In this document: piece by piece, positions 13,818-22,966 of the stretch
Position numbering within the stretch: the stretch's first letter is position 1
How the letters are laid out: each line of letters starts with the position of its first letter
NCBI GenBank assembly: GCA_039649115.1
Contig: JBBWZQ010000125.1
Location: forward strand, 1 to 25,156
DNA: 25,156 nucleotides
From: DATEJJ01 sp039649115
GTDB lineage: Bacteria > Actinomycetota > Actinomycetes > Mycobacteriales > Micromonosporaceae
Reading direction: 5' to 3'
Notes under the pieces: model-generated
Databases searched by the model: none
Seen by the model: the letters and a program-made list of their open reading frames with translations, nothing else
Told to the model about the DNA's origin: nothing
Made by a program: the position numbers and the translations under genes

Positions 13818-13820
13818 GCC

Positions 13821-13880
13821 ATGACTGACGACGCCATGACCGACAACGCCATGACCGACAACGCCATGACCGACAACGTG
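13821..13880 (+). repeat. Four 15-bp tandem repeats at the start of leuA
   Basis: Four consecutive 15-bp units, each starting with ATG and close to ATGACCGACAACGCC, encode MTDDA, MTDNA, MTDNA, MTDNV. Units 2 and 3 are identical. Each ATG is in frame with leuA and could in principle start translation. Confidence 0.97.
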
Positions 13881-15584
13881 ATCGCCCGACAGCGTGCCAG
13901 CGCCATGCCCTACCGGCGCTACCAGCCCTACCACCAGCAGTTCGGCATCGAGCTGCCGGACCGGCAGTGGCCCGGCCGGCGGATCGAGGCAGCGCCGCGC
14001 TGGTGCGCGGTCGACCTGCGCGACGGAAACCAGGCCCTGATCGACCCGATGTCCCCTGAGCGCAAGCGCCGCATGTTCATGCTGCTGGTGCAGATGGGGT
14101 ACAAGGAGATCGAGGTGGGCTTCCCGGCCGCCAGCCAGACCGACTTCGACTTCATCCGGCAACTGATCGAGCAGGGCCTGATCCCCGACGACGTGACCAT
14201 CCAGGTGCTCACCCAGTGCCGGGAACACCTGATCGAGCGGACCTTCGAGTCGCTGCGCGGAGCGCGGCGGGCGATCGTCCACATGTACAACTCGACGTCC
14301 GTGCTGCAGCGGCGGGTCGTCTTCGGGCTGGACCGCGACGGCATCACCGACATCGCCACCAGCGCCGCCCGGATCTGCCAGAAGTACGCCTCGATCTGGA
14401 CGCCGGACACGGACATCTTCTACGAGTACTCGCCGGAGTCGTACACCGGCACCGAGCTGGACTACGCGCTGGAGATCTGCTCCGCGGTCATCGACGTGGT
14501 CGACCCGACGCCGACCCGGCCGCTCATCATCAACCTGCCGGCGACCGTCGAGATGGCCACACCCAACGTGTACGCGGACTCGATCGAGTGGATGTCCCGC
14601 AACCTGCCACGCCGCTCCAGTGTCGTGCTGAGCCTGCACCCGCACAACGACCGGGGTACCGCCGTCGCCGCCGCCGAACTCGGCGTGCTGGCCGGCGCCG
14701 ACCGGGTCGAGGGTTGCCTGTTCGGCAACGGCGAGCGCACCGGCAATGTGGACCTGGTGACGCTCGGCCTGAACCTGTTCAGCCAGGGCGTCGACCCGCA
14801 GATCGACTTCCGGCATATCGACGAGATCCGGCGCACCGTGGAGTACTGCAACCAGCTGCCCGTGCACGAGCGGCACCCGTACGCGGGTGACCTGGTGTAC
14901 ACCGCGTTCTCCGGGTCCCACCAGGACGCCATCAACAAGGGGTTCGACTGGCTGGCCCGGGACGCCGCCGCGGCCGGGGTACCGGTGGACGAGTTCACCT
15001 GGGGCGTGCCGTACCTGCCGATCGACCCGAAGGACCTGGGCCGCACGTACGAGGCCGTGATCCGGGTCAACTCGCAGTCCGGCAAGGGCGGCGTCGCGTA
15101 CGTCATGAAGACGGAGCACCACCTCGAACTGCCGCGCCGGCTGCAGATCGAGTTCTCCGGCGTGGTGCAGCGGTTCACCGACGACGAGGGCGGCGAGGTG
15201 ACTCCGCAGCAGATGTGGGACATCTTCTCCGCCACGTACCTGCAGCCGGCCGCGCCGCGCGTGGACGTCAGCCGGTACGCGACGTCCACTGTGGACGGCA
15301 AGGTGGAGCTGACCTTCGCCGGTTCGGTCGGTGGCGAACCCCGTGACCTGGTCGGCATCGGCAACGGACCGATCGACGCGTTCGTCCACGCGCTGTCCGA
15401 TGTGGACATTTCGGTACGGATACTCGACTACGCCGAGCACGCGCTCTCGTCGGGAGGCGACGCGGAAGCGGTCGCCTATGTCGAGGCCGAGGTGAACGGC
15501 AACATCTTCTGGGGCGTCGGCCGGGACCGCAACATCGTCACCGCCTCGCTCCGCGCGGTGGCCAGCGCCGTCAACCGGACCTGA
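13821..15584 (+). CDS. leuA: 2-isopropylmalate synthase
   Basis: A 587-residue enzyme that condenses acetyl-CoA with 2-oxoisovalerate, the committed step to leucine. The length matches the long LeuA type of actinomycetes. After the repeat-built N-terminus, the TIM-barrel starts with WCAVDLRDGNQALIDPMS (61-78), where Asp68 and its neighbours hold the metal and substrate; the metal ligands His273 and His275 are in LHPHNDRG, and GLFGNGERTGN-like GCLFGNGERTGN is intact. The C-terminal part (from about 440: GGEVTPQQMWDIF... ALSSGGDAEAVAYVEAEV) is the leucine-sensing regulatory domain, so feedback inhibition is expected. The first ATG is used because GGAGAG lies about nine bases before it. Regulation by the leader peptide and SD hairpin is likely. 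A hairpin terminator follows 12 bases after the stop. Confidence 0.97.
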   Translation: MTDDAMTDNAMTDNAMTDNVIARQRASAMPYRRYQPYHQQFGIELPDRQWPGRRIEAAPRWCAVDLRDGNQALIDPMSPERKRRMFMLLVQMGYKEIEVGFPAASQTDFDFIRQLIEQGLIPDDVTIQVLTQCREHLIERTFESLRGARRAIVHMYNSTSVLQRRVVFGLDRDGITDIATSAARICQKYASIWTPDTDIFYEYSPESYTGTELDYALEICSAVIDVVDPTPTRPLIINLPATVEMATPNVYADSIEWMSRNLPRRSSVVLSLHPHNDRGTAVAAAELGVLAGADRVEGCLFGNGERTGNVDLVTLGLNLFSQGVDPQIDFRHIDEIRRTVEYCNQLPVHERHPYAGDLVYTAFSGSHQDAINKGFDWLARDAAAAGVPVDEFTWGVPYLPIDPKDLGRTYEAVIRVNSQSGKGGVAYVMKTEHHLELPRRLQIEFSGVVQRFTDDEGGEVTPQQMWDIFSATYLQPAAPRVDVSRYATSTVDGKVELTFAGSVGGEPRDLVGIGNGPIDAFVHALSDVDISVRILDYAEHALSSGGDAEAVAYVEAEVNGNIFWGVGRDRNIVTASLRAVASAVNRT

Positions 15585-15595
15585 CCCGTCTGCCG

Positions 15596-15627
15596 CGCCC
15601 CGCGTCCACTTGAGAGGATGCGGGGCG
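15596..15627 (+). terminator. leuA terminator hairpin overlapping the nuclease start
   Basis: A 12-bp stem with one G-T wobble (arms 15596-15607 and 15616-15627), eight-base loop. It follows leuA by 12 bases and contains the ATG of the nuclease gene in its 3' arm, so it may also limit translation of that gene. There is no T-run. Confidence 0.65.
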
Positions 15628-16256
15628 TGGGAGGAAAACTCATTCTCGTTCTGGCCGCCACCACGGTGCTGGCCGCGGCCGGCTGTTCCCTGACCCCGGT
15701 CGGCGTCGCGCCCAGCGGCGCCCCGTCGGGCACGGTCGCCGGGCAACTCGACCAGCTGACCGTCGGCTCAGTACTGTCGATGGCCGGGTACAGCCGCGCC
15801 AGGTTCCGCATCTGGGCGGAGCAGGGTGCCGGCTGCAACACCCGCGACGTGGTGCTCAAGCGGGACGGGCAGGGCGTGACGGCCACGGCCACCTGCAAAA
15901 TCACGCACGGCAGGTGGGCCAGCCCGTACAACGGGAGGACATACACCGATCCGCAACAGTTGGACATCGACCACGTGGTGCCGCTGGCCAACGCGTGGCG
16001 CTCCGGCGCGAAGAACTGGACGGACACGCAGCGCGAGCAGTTCGCCAACGACTTGACCAGGCCACAACTGCTCGCGGTCGACGCCACGGACAACCGAGCC
16101 AAGGGCGATCAGGACCCCGCACAGTGGAAGCCGCCGAACCGGGGATTCTGGTGCCGGTACGCCCAGAACTGGGTAACAGTGAAGGTGTACTGGCGGCTCA
16201 CGGTGACAGCGCCGGAGAAAGCGGCGCTGGCGGACATGTTGGGGACCTGCTCATGA
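15618..16256 (+). CDS. Secreted lipoprotein HNH endonuclease (DUF1524/GmrSD C-terminal type)
   Basis: A 212-residue predicted lipoprotein nuclease. Hydrophobic LILVLAATTVLAAAGC gives a lipobox with Cys23, and a Ser/Pro/Gly linker follows. The HNH part contains LDIDHVVPLANAWRSGA (115-131) with Asp118-His119 as the catalytic and metal pair. It continues with NDLTRPQLLAVDATDNRAKGDQDP (144-167), whose Asn159, Lys163 and Asp164 complete the HNH core, then WKPP and WCRYAQNW. Cys73 and Cys93, and Cys179 and Cys211, may form disulfides, as expected outside the cell. This type is common in actinomycete secretomes; nucleic-acid breakdown for nutrition or killing of competitors are both possible. ATG 15618 keeps two basic residues before the hydrophobic core, but its SD is too close; GTG 15627, nine bases after AGAGG, is a real alternative. 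Its stop overlaps the start of the next gene. Confidence 0.88.
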   Translation: MRGVGGKLILVLAATTVLAAAGCSLTPVGVAPSGAPSGTVAGQLDQLTVGSVLSMAGYSRARFRIWAEQGAGCNTRDVVLKRDGQGVTATATCKITHGRWASPYNGRTYTDPQQLDIDHVVPLANAWRSGAKNWTDTQREQFANDLTRPQLLAVDATDNRAKGDQDPAQWKPPNRGFWCRYAQNWVTVKVYWRLTVTAPEKAALADMLGTCS

Positions 16257-16516
16257 CCGGAAACAGTGCACAGCTGACGGCCGACATCACCGCGGGACCC
16301 GGTGGCGTGATGACGGACGAGGTGGGCGTCGTCACCGGCACGCTCACGCTGCGCACGGAGCTGGACGCCTCGAAGGTGGCGACGCTCCACGTGCAGTACA
16401 AGGACGCGGACGAGTGGTACACGGTGACGGGTGGGCACTGCCAGCTCGCCAGCGCCGAGGATCTGGCGGCGGTGCACGCCCTCGCCGTCGGCCTGCTCAA
16501 CCGGCCCTCTGGTTAG
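16253..16516 (+). CDS. Small protein of unknown function, coupled to the nuclease
   Basis: An 87-residue protein that I do not recognise. Its ATG overlaps the nuclease stop in an ATGA sequence, so translation is almost certainly coupled. It has no signal peptide or membrane segment. The strand-rich centre (GVVTGTLTLRTELDASKVATLHVQYKDADEWYTVTGG, here in two parts around residues 25-60) looks like a small beta-sheet protein, followed by a helix ASAEDLAAVHALAVGLL. It is acidic overall (many Asp/Glu, few Lys/Arg). A cytosolic acidic protein beside a nuclease would fit an immunity or holding role, but that is only a guess from position; an unrelated conserved function is equally possible. Its stop TAG ends at 16516 and the converging transporter gene's stop begins at 16517. 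Confidence 0.75.
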   Translation: MTGNSAQLTADITAGPGGVMTDEVGVVTGTLTLRTELDASKVATLHVQYKDADEWYTVTGGHCQLASAEDLAAVHALAVGLLNRPSG

Positions 16517-17640
<1,124 letters not shown>

Positions 17641-17644
<4 letters not shown>

Positions 17645-18720
17645 AGATTGGGCGCAATCTCTTCGGCGAAGATCCGGCGCCGGTCGGCCGGCGGGATGTG
17701 GCAGGCCACGCCGTGCCGGTCGCCCTCGGCGAGCGTCGGGATCTCGGTCTTGCAGGGGATGCCGTCGCGCCCCATCTGCGGGCAGCGTGGATGGAAGGCA
17801 CACCCGGAGGGCAGGTGGATCAGGCTGGGTGGGGTGCCCTTGATCGGAATCAGCCGCTCCCGCACCTCCTGGTCCAGGCGCGGCATCGAACCCAGCAGGC
17901 CCCACGCGTACGGGTGCTCGGGGCGGCGGAAGATCTCCTCCGCCGTGCCGTACTCGACGCTCTTGCCGCCGTACATCACCAGGATGTCGTCGGCCAGCTC
18001 GGCCACCACGCCGAGGTCGTGCGTGATGATGATGACCGCCGAGCCGAACTCGACCTGCAGGTCCCGGATGAGGTCGAGGATCTGCGCCTGCACCGTCACG
18101 TCCAGCGCGGTGGTGGGCTCGTCGGCGATCAGCAGTTCCGGGTTGTTCACCAGGGCCATCGCGATCATCGCGCGCTGGCGCATGCCGCCGGAGAACTGGT
18201 GCGGGTAGTCGTCCAGCCGCTTGCGGGCCTGCGGGATGCCGACCCGGTCGAGCATCTCGACCGCCCGGTCCCGGGCCACCGCCTTGCTCACCTGGTGGTG
18301 GATGCGGTACCCCTCGATGATCTGCGCACCGATGGTGAAGTAGGGGTGCATCGCGGTCAGCGGGTCCTGGAAGATCATCGACATCTTCTTGCCGCGCAAC
18401 TGCCGGACGTAGTCGGCCGCCGCGGAGACGAGGTTCTCGCCGTCCAGCCACACCTCGCCGGCGACGCTCGTCCGGCCGATGCCCCGGTGCAGTCCGAGGA
18501 TGCCGAGGCTGGTCACGCTCTTGCCGGACCCCGACTCGCCCACGATGCCGAGCGTCTTGCCGCGCTCCAGGCCGAACGTCAGGCCGTCGACGGCCTTGAC
18601 TAGGCCGTCGTCGGTCTGGAACGAGATGCGCAGGTCGCGGACGTCCAGGAACGGCTGGGGTACCCCCGGGGTCGAGCCCCCCTGGTAAGCGTCCGCGGTG
18701 GTGATCAGATCCGTGGACAT
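17641..18720 (-). CDS. Peptide ABC importer ATP-binding protein (OppD/DppD-like)
   Basis: A 359-residue ATPase subunit, partner of the OppF-like protein in a heterodimeric engine. Walker A is GESGSGKSV (61-69), the Q-loop is SMIFQDPLTAMHP (114-126), the signature is FSGGMRQR (176-183), Walker B is LLIADEPTTALD (196-207) and the switch His234 is in IITHDLGVVA. The C-terminal peptide-transporter domain has HPYAWGLLGSMPRLD, then IKGTPPSLIHLPSGCAFHPRCPQMG with its Cys residues. The N-terminal 25 residues are an extra, Gly/Thr-rich stretch before the nucleotide-binding fold. A ribosome site AGGAAGG/GGATAGGGA lies just before ATG 18720. It follows the permease B gene by 54 bases and overlaps the next ATPase gene by four. 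Confidence 0.95.
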
Positions 18721-18774
18721 GTCCCTATCCTTCCTGACCGCTGTACCGACGATAATCCACCGTTCGCCGGCTGT

Positions 18775-19776
18775 TCACGACAGCCGTACCCGGGGGTCGA
18801 TCACGGCGTAGAGCAGGTCCACGAGGAAGTTCGCGATGACGATGAAGAACGCCGCGAACAGCGTGCAGCCCAGCACGATCGGCAGGTCCTGCTGGAACAC
18901 CGCGTCGATCGACAGCTTGCCGAGCCCGGGCAGGCTGAACACCGACTCGGTGAGGATGGCGCCGCCGAGCACGCTGCCGAGGTCGAGACCGAAGATGGTC
19001 ACGATCGGCGTGAATACGGCGCGCATGGCGTGCTTGCTGATGACGACGCGCTCCTTGAGCCCCTTGGCCCGGGCCGTTCGGATGTAGTCCTCGCCCAGGG
19101 TCTCCAGCATGGTCGCCCTCGTGAGCCGTGCGTACGTCGCCGCATACAGCAACGCCAGCGTGATCCATGCGGGCAGCAACTTGCCCGCCCATCCGCCGGG
19201 ATCCTGGAACAGGGGAACGTACGTGCCGCCGGGGAGCCAGTGCAGCTGGTGCACGAACACCAGCTGGGCTATGAGGCCGGTGAAGTAGACCGGCAGCGAC
19301 ACCCCGGCCAGCGCGACCACCATCACCGTTCGGTCCGTCAAGGACCGCCGTCGGAGGGCGGAGATGATTCCGGCGAAGGTACCGCCGATGAGCCAGAAGA
19401 CGGCGGCGCCGACGGCCAGCGACATGGTCACGGGCAGGCGGTCGAGCAGGAGCGGCCACACCTCCTGGTCGGTCTTGAACGAGTAGCCGAAGCACGGGGC
19501 AGGGCAGTGGTTGACATCGGGACCGTTGTTGTAGTCCCGGCCGACCACTAGCCCCTTCATGAACAGGCCGTACTGCTCCCAGATCGGCCTGTTGAAGCCC
19601 AGCTTGATGCCGATCGACTTCACCGCGTCCGGGTCGGAGATCTTGCCGGCGTACAGCTGCGCCGGATCGGCGCCGCGCAACTTGGGAATCAGGAAGAAGA
19701 CCCCGAAGGTCACCGCGCTGACCACGATGAGGAGGAGCACCGAGACGATGAGGCGCCGGATAATATATCGGATCAC
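18775..19776 (-). CDS. Peptide ABC importer permease (OppB/DppB-like)
   Basis: A 333-residue membrane subunit. The first segment (IIRRLIVSVLLLIVVSAVTFGVFFLI, split here at residues 4-29) is typical of DppB, followed by a long outside loop with two Cys (HCPAPCFGYS) and then five more membrane segments. The coupling EAA-like loop is EDYIRTARAKGLKERVVISKHAMRAVFTPI, again read in parts around residues 229-258, with conserved Gly in RAKGL. The end, VDLLYAVIDPRVRLS, is the standard family C-terminus. The start is GTG 19774-19776 with only a weak ribosome site, so lower expression than the binding protein is likely. A hairpin lies between it and the binding protein gene upstream. Confidence 0.94.
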   Translation of the reverse strand: MIRYIIRRLIVSVLLLIVVSAVTFGVFFLIPKLRGADPAQLYAGKISDPDAVKSIGIKLGFNRPIWEQYGLFMKGLVVGRDYNNGPDVNHCPAPCFGYSFKTDQEVWPLLLDRLPVTMSLAVGAAVFWLIGGTFAGIISALRRRSLTDRTVMVVALAGVSLPVYFTGLIAQLVFVHQLHWLPGGTYVPLFQDPGGWAGKLLPAWITLALLYAATYARLTRATMLETLGEDYIRTARAKGLKERVVISKHAMRAVFTPIVTIFGLDLGSVLGGAILTESVFSLPGLGKLSIDAVFQQDLPIVLGCTLFAAFFIVIANFLVDLLYAVIDPRVRLS

Positions 19777-19797
19777 GTCGATGGCCCCGCGTCGGAC

Positions 19798-19823
19798 GGT
19801 GGGCCGGCTGGTACCGGCCCACC
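19798..19823 (-). terminator. Intergenic hairpin after the binding-protein gene
   Basis: A perfect 10-bp GC stem (arms 19798-19807 and 19814-19823, six-base loop) lies in the 110 bp between the binding protein and permease B genes, with no T-run. It may stop part of the transcripts or protect the 3' end of the binding-protein message, keeping that protein in excess over the membrane parts. Confidence 0.6.
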
Positions 19824-19886
19824 GCCTGACGCTTCGGCCTTCACCTGCCTTTTACCTAGTGCCGGTGGTTTGGCCTTGCGGGGTAC

Positions 19887-21653
19887 CTACCCTGCGACAC
19901 CCAGCGCCTGGAAGTCGACCATGCCGTAGTACGAGTCGACGTAAACGTTGGTCGCCTTCGGGTTGCGGTAGTTGAGCGCCTTGTCGAACACGAACGGCAG
20001 GAACGACGCCGTGTCCATGGCCAACTTGTCGATGGCCGCCCAGTCCGCCGCCGCCTTGGTCGGGTCGGTTTCGACCTTCGCCTTGTCGATGGCGTCGTTG
20101 ATCTCCGGGAGGTTGACCTCGCCGTAGTTGCTGTTACCGGCCGCCTGGATCTTGCGACCGTCCACCAGCACGTCGAGGTAGCCGTACCCGGTCGGGAAGT
20201 CGGCACCCCAGCCCGCCTGCATCAGGCCGTAGCCCTTCTTGTGCACGTTGGCCGGCGAGCCGATCGTCGTCGAGTAGTACAGCGATGCGTCGGTCGAGTC
20301 GATCGTCGCCTGGATACCGACCTTGGCCAGTGCCTGCTGCAGCGCCTCGGAGACCTTCGGGCCCTTGCCCTTGTTGGTCCCCGCGATCACCGTCTTGAAG
20401 CCGTTCGGCTGGCCACACGCGGCCAGTGCCGCCTTGGCCTTCGTGATGTCCGGCGTGCCGGCGGTGCCGGTGAACGGCGTCAGGTTGGCGTCGTAGCCGG
20501 CGACGGACGGCGGGATCATCGAGGGTGCGACGTCACCACCGGCGTCCTTGCCGCCGCGGGCGGTCTGCAGCGCCACCTTGTCGGTCGCGTACTGCACGGC
20601 CTTGCGGCAGTCGATGTTGTTCAGCGGCGGTACCACGGTGCTGATCGAGAAGTACCGGGTGAAGCCGGTCAGCGGCTCATCCGCATTCTTCTTCAGGTCG
20701 GGGTTGAGCAGGATCTTGGCCTGCGCCGTGGCCTGCACGCCGACCTGCGCGATGTCGACGAACTGCGTGCCATCCATCAGCTCGCTGTCCAGCTCGTCCG
20801 GGTCCAGACCGGAGGTCACCTGGATCTTGTCCGGGTACGCCTTGCGCACCGTGTCCGTCGCCGGGTCCCAGTTCTCGTTGCGCACCAGCGTCAGGCTCTT
20901 GCCAGGCTGGTAGGACTCGAACTTGTACGGGCCGGAGGCGACCGGGTGGCTGCCGTACTTGGCGCCGGTGTCCTTCAGCCTCGGCACCGGTCCGGCGCCG
21001 GGCATCGCCAGCAGGTACGGGAAGTCACCGAACGGCTGAGCCAGCTTGAAGACGATCGTCGTGTCGTCCGGCGTGGTGATCGACTTCAGACCCAGCTTGT
21101 TCGGATCGGTGTCCTTGTAGGGGCCCTTGTACTTCTGGCCCTCGTCCAGGAAGTCGAGCAGGTAGGTCGGACCACCGGAGATCACGTCCGTGGCGAAGAT
21201 CCGCTCGATGCCGTACTTGATGTCCTTGGACGTGATGGCGGTGCCGTCCTCGAACTTGACGCCCGACTTGAGCTTGTAGGTGTAGGTCAGCCCGTCGGAG
21301 CTGATGTCCTGACTGGCGGCCAGGTCGTTGGTCAGCTTCAGGGAGTCCTTGCCCGGCGCCGGGGTGCTGCTCACGAGGGTCCGGTTGTAGAACCGCGTGA
21401 AGTTCCAGCCATATGCGTAGTATGTGCGCGCCGGGTCGAGCGAGTCGAAGTCCGCGCTCTGCGCCAGCTTGAGTACGCCGCCCTTGTGCGTCGACGGGTT
21501 CACGATGCCCTTGCTCGCCGCGTTGAAGCCCGAAACACCGGACGTCCCGCTCGAAGCGTTGGTGCCGGGTGTCGCGCTCTTCGAACTACACGCGGCGAGC
21601 ACGAGGGCAAAGGCGACCGTACCGGCCACCATCGCCCCGGTTCTGAGTTTCAC
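19887..21653 (-). CDS. Peptide ABC importer substrate-binding lipoprotein
   Basis: A 588-residue extracellular lipoprotein that captures the substrate. The lipobox is LVLAAC with lipidated Cys22, followed by a Ser/Thr/Gly linker to about residue 60. The body matches the family 5 solute-binding fold (OppA/DppA): GGVLKLAQSADFDSLDPARTYY near the start, LTYTYKLKSGVKFEDGTAITSKDIKYGIERI as the family signature around residues 120-155, then HPVASGPYKFESYQPGKSLTLVRNENWDP. These are quoted in part; each is at its usual place. The start is GTG 21651-21653 with a near-perfect AGGAGGAA six bases before it, the strongest ribosome site in the operon. Oligopeptides or dipeptides are the likely ligands, though this fold also binds nickel, sugars and other compounds. 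Confidence 0.95.
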   Translation of the reverse strand: MKLRTGAMVAGTVAFALVLAACSSKSATPGTNASSGTSGVSGFNAASKGIVNPSTHKGGVLKLAQSADFDSLDPARTYYAYGWNFTRFYNRTLVSSTPAPGKDSLKLTNDLAASQDISSDGLTYTYKLKSGVKFEDGTAITSKDIKYGIERIFATDVISGGPTYLLDFLDEGQKYKGPYKDTDPNKLGLKSITTPDDTTIVFKLAQPFGDFPYLLAMPGAGPVPRLKDTGAKYGSHPVASGPYKFESYQPGKSLTLVRNENWDPATDTVRKAYPDKIQVTSGLDPDELDSELMDGTQFVDIAQVGVQATAQAKILLNPDLKKNADEPLTGFTRYFSISTVVPPLNNIDCRKAVQYATDKVALQTARGGKDAGGDVAPSMIPPSVAGYDANLTPFTGTAGTPDITKAKAALAACGQPNGFKTVIAGTNKGKGPKVSEALQQALAKVGIQATIDSTDASLYYSTTIGSPANVHKKGYGLMQAGWGADFPTGYGYLDVLVDGRKIQAAGNSNYGEVNLPEINDAIDKAKVETDPTKAAADWAAIDKLAMDTASFLPFVFDKALNYRNPKATNVYVDSYYGMVDFQALGVAG

Positions 21654-21737
21654 TGCGGTTCCTCCTTGGATGGCGCAGCCCGTGGGTCGGGCGGCATTAG
21701 GGGGTGGATGTGAACGACAGGCGACTGTGGACGCAGG

Positions 21738-22742
21738 TCAATGCGTGCCCTTGGGGTCGAGGGCGTCACGCAGGCCGTCACCGAACAGGTTGAAGGCCAG
21801 CACGGTGATGAAGATCGCCATACCAGGAACGATCATGTACGTCGGGTCGTAGTAGTAGTAGCTGACGGCGTCCGACAGCAGCGACCCCCACGAGGGCGTG
21901 GGCGCCTGCACACCCACGCCGAGGAAGGACAGCGCCGCCTCGAAGAGGATGTTCGTCGGGATGATCAGCGTGGCGTAGACCAGGATCGGCGCGGCGAGGT
22001 TGGGCAGCAGCTCGCGGAAGAGGATGCGCGGGCTGCGCGCACCGACGCTGCGCGCGGCCTCGACGAACTCGCGCTCGCGCAGCGACAGCGTCTGCCCGCG
22101 GATGATGCGGCCGATGTAGGGCCAGCTGAACCCGCCGATGATAAAGATCAACACAACGATGCGGACGGTGTTGCCGTTGGGCAGCACCGAGATCAGCGCG
22201 ATCGCGAACAGCAGCAGCGGGAACGCGAGGAACAGGTCCATCACCCGGCTGATCAGCGAGTCGACCCAGCCACCGAAGTAGCCGGCGACCACGCCGGCCA
22301 CCACGCCGACGACGACCGCGAGCAGGGTGGCCAGGAACGCGACGACCAGCGAGATGCGGGCGCCGTACACGACCTGGCTGAACACGTCCCGGCCGGTGCC
22401 GGGCTGTATGCCGAGGAGGTAGTGCCTGTTGATGCCGCCCCAGGCGTGCAGGGGAAGGCCGCCGAGGTCAGGGTTGATGACGTCCGCGTGGTAGTCGTTG
22501 GGCGGATGTCCGAGGAGCTTCACGAGTATCGGCGCCAGCGCGGCGATCGCGATGAGCACGACGATGACGACAGCACCGGTGATGGCGATCTTGTCGCGCT
22601 TGAGACGGGTCCAGGCGATCCGGCCGAGCGAGCGGCCCTCAATCCTCTTCACACCATCGGCAAGATCGACTGGCAGCGCCGCCGATTCGTCGACGCTATC
22701 CGCCGTGCGGGTGGATACCGTCGGTTCGGGCCCCATGACCAT
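21738..22742 (-). CDS. Peptide ABC importer permease (OppC/DppC-like)
   Basis: A 334-residue membrane subunit. An N-terminal soluble part (1 to about 45) leads into SLGRIAWTRLKRDKIAITGAV, the standard DppC opening before the first membrane segment. The outer loop contains HYLLGIQPGTGRDVFSQVVYGAR, with the family LGTDxxGRDxxSRxxxGxR pattern, and four or five membrane segments follow. The EAA loop is EFVEAARSVGARSPRILFRELLPN, with EAA, Gly and LP in place; LSFLGVGVQAPTPSWGSLL near the end is also typical. Start: ATG 22742 with AGAGG five bases before it, preferred over the longer frame. It is the first gene of the operon, which is unusual because the binding protein normally comes first. Confidence 0.94.
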   Translation of the reverse strand: MVMGPEPTVSTRTADSVDESAALPVDLADGVKRIEGRSLGRIAWTRLKRDKIAITGAVVIVVLIAIAALAPILVKLLGHPPNDYHADVINPDLGGLPLHAWGGINRHYLLGIQPGTGRDVFSQVVYGARISLVVAFLATLLAVVVGVVAGVVAGYFGGWVDSLISRVMDLFLAFPLLLFAIALISVLPNGNTVRIVVLIFIIGGFSWPYIGRIIRGQTLSLREREFVEAARSVGARSPRILFRELLPNLAAPILVYATLIIPTNILFEAALSFLGVGVQAPTPSWGSLLSDAVSYYYYDPTYMIVPGMAIFITVLAFNLFGDGLRDALDPKGTH

Positions 22743-22756
22743 GGATGCCTCTGCCC

Positions 22757-22812
22757 CTCTCGCCTGCCGCCGCACCGCACAGATCCAGCAGCCGCGGCAG
22801 GAGTGGCGAGAG
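22757..22812 (-). promoter_or_regulatory. Long hairpin touching the ribosome site of the permease C gene
   Basis: Arms CTCTCGCC-TGCCGC (22757-22770) and GCGGCA-five bases-GGCGAGAG (22794-22812) form a 14-bp stem with one five-base bulge and a 23-base loop. It ends about five bases before the AGAGG ribosome site (22748-22752) of the first importer gene, a position suited to translation control. Confidence 0.5.
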
Positions 22813-22887
22813 GTACGCCGTTGTCCCGCCGAACCGGGGCCCGTGGCAGTCGGCAGCGGTTAGCCGTCTCGTGCGTGTGGACTCCCC

Positions 22888-22919
22888 GTCGCCGCCTTGG
22901 AGGTTAGCCCTTCGGCGAC
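22888..22919 (-). promoter_or_regulatory. Second hairpin in the importer leader
   Basis: A perfect 7-bp stem, GTCGCCG (22888-22894) with CGGCGAC (22913-22919) and an 18-base loop, lies further upstream in the leader of the importer operon. It may be part of a structured 5' leader; no known riboswitch motif is recognised. Confidence 0.3.
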
Positions 22920-22966
22920 ACGTAGGTACGACGGGGATTCTTGTCTCCGTCGGTAGGGAACCCTCG

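Noticed and set aside
13660..13820. T-box riboswitch before leuA
   Set aside because: No T-box consensus or specifier-type long leader is visible, and the leucine leader peptide explains the region better.
13719..15746. Long minus-strand open frame (675 codons) opposite leuA
   Set aside because: It is the antisense shadow of leuA in GC-rich DNA: composition is Arg/His/Val/Asp-heavy with no domain, and leuA itself is complete and conserved.
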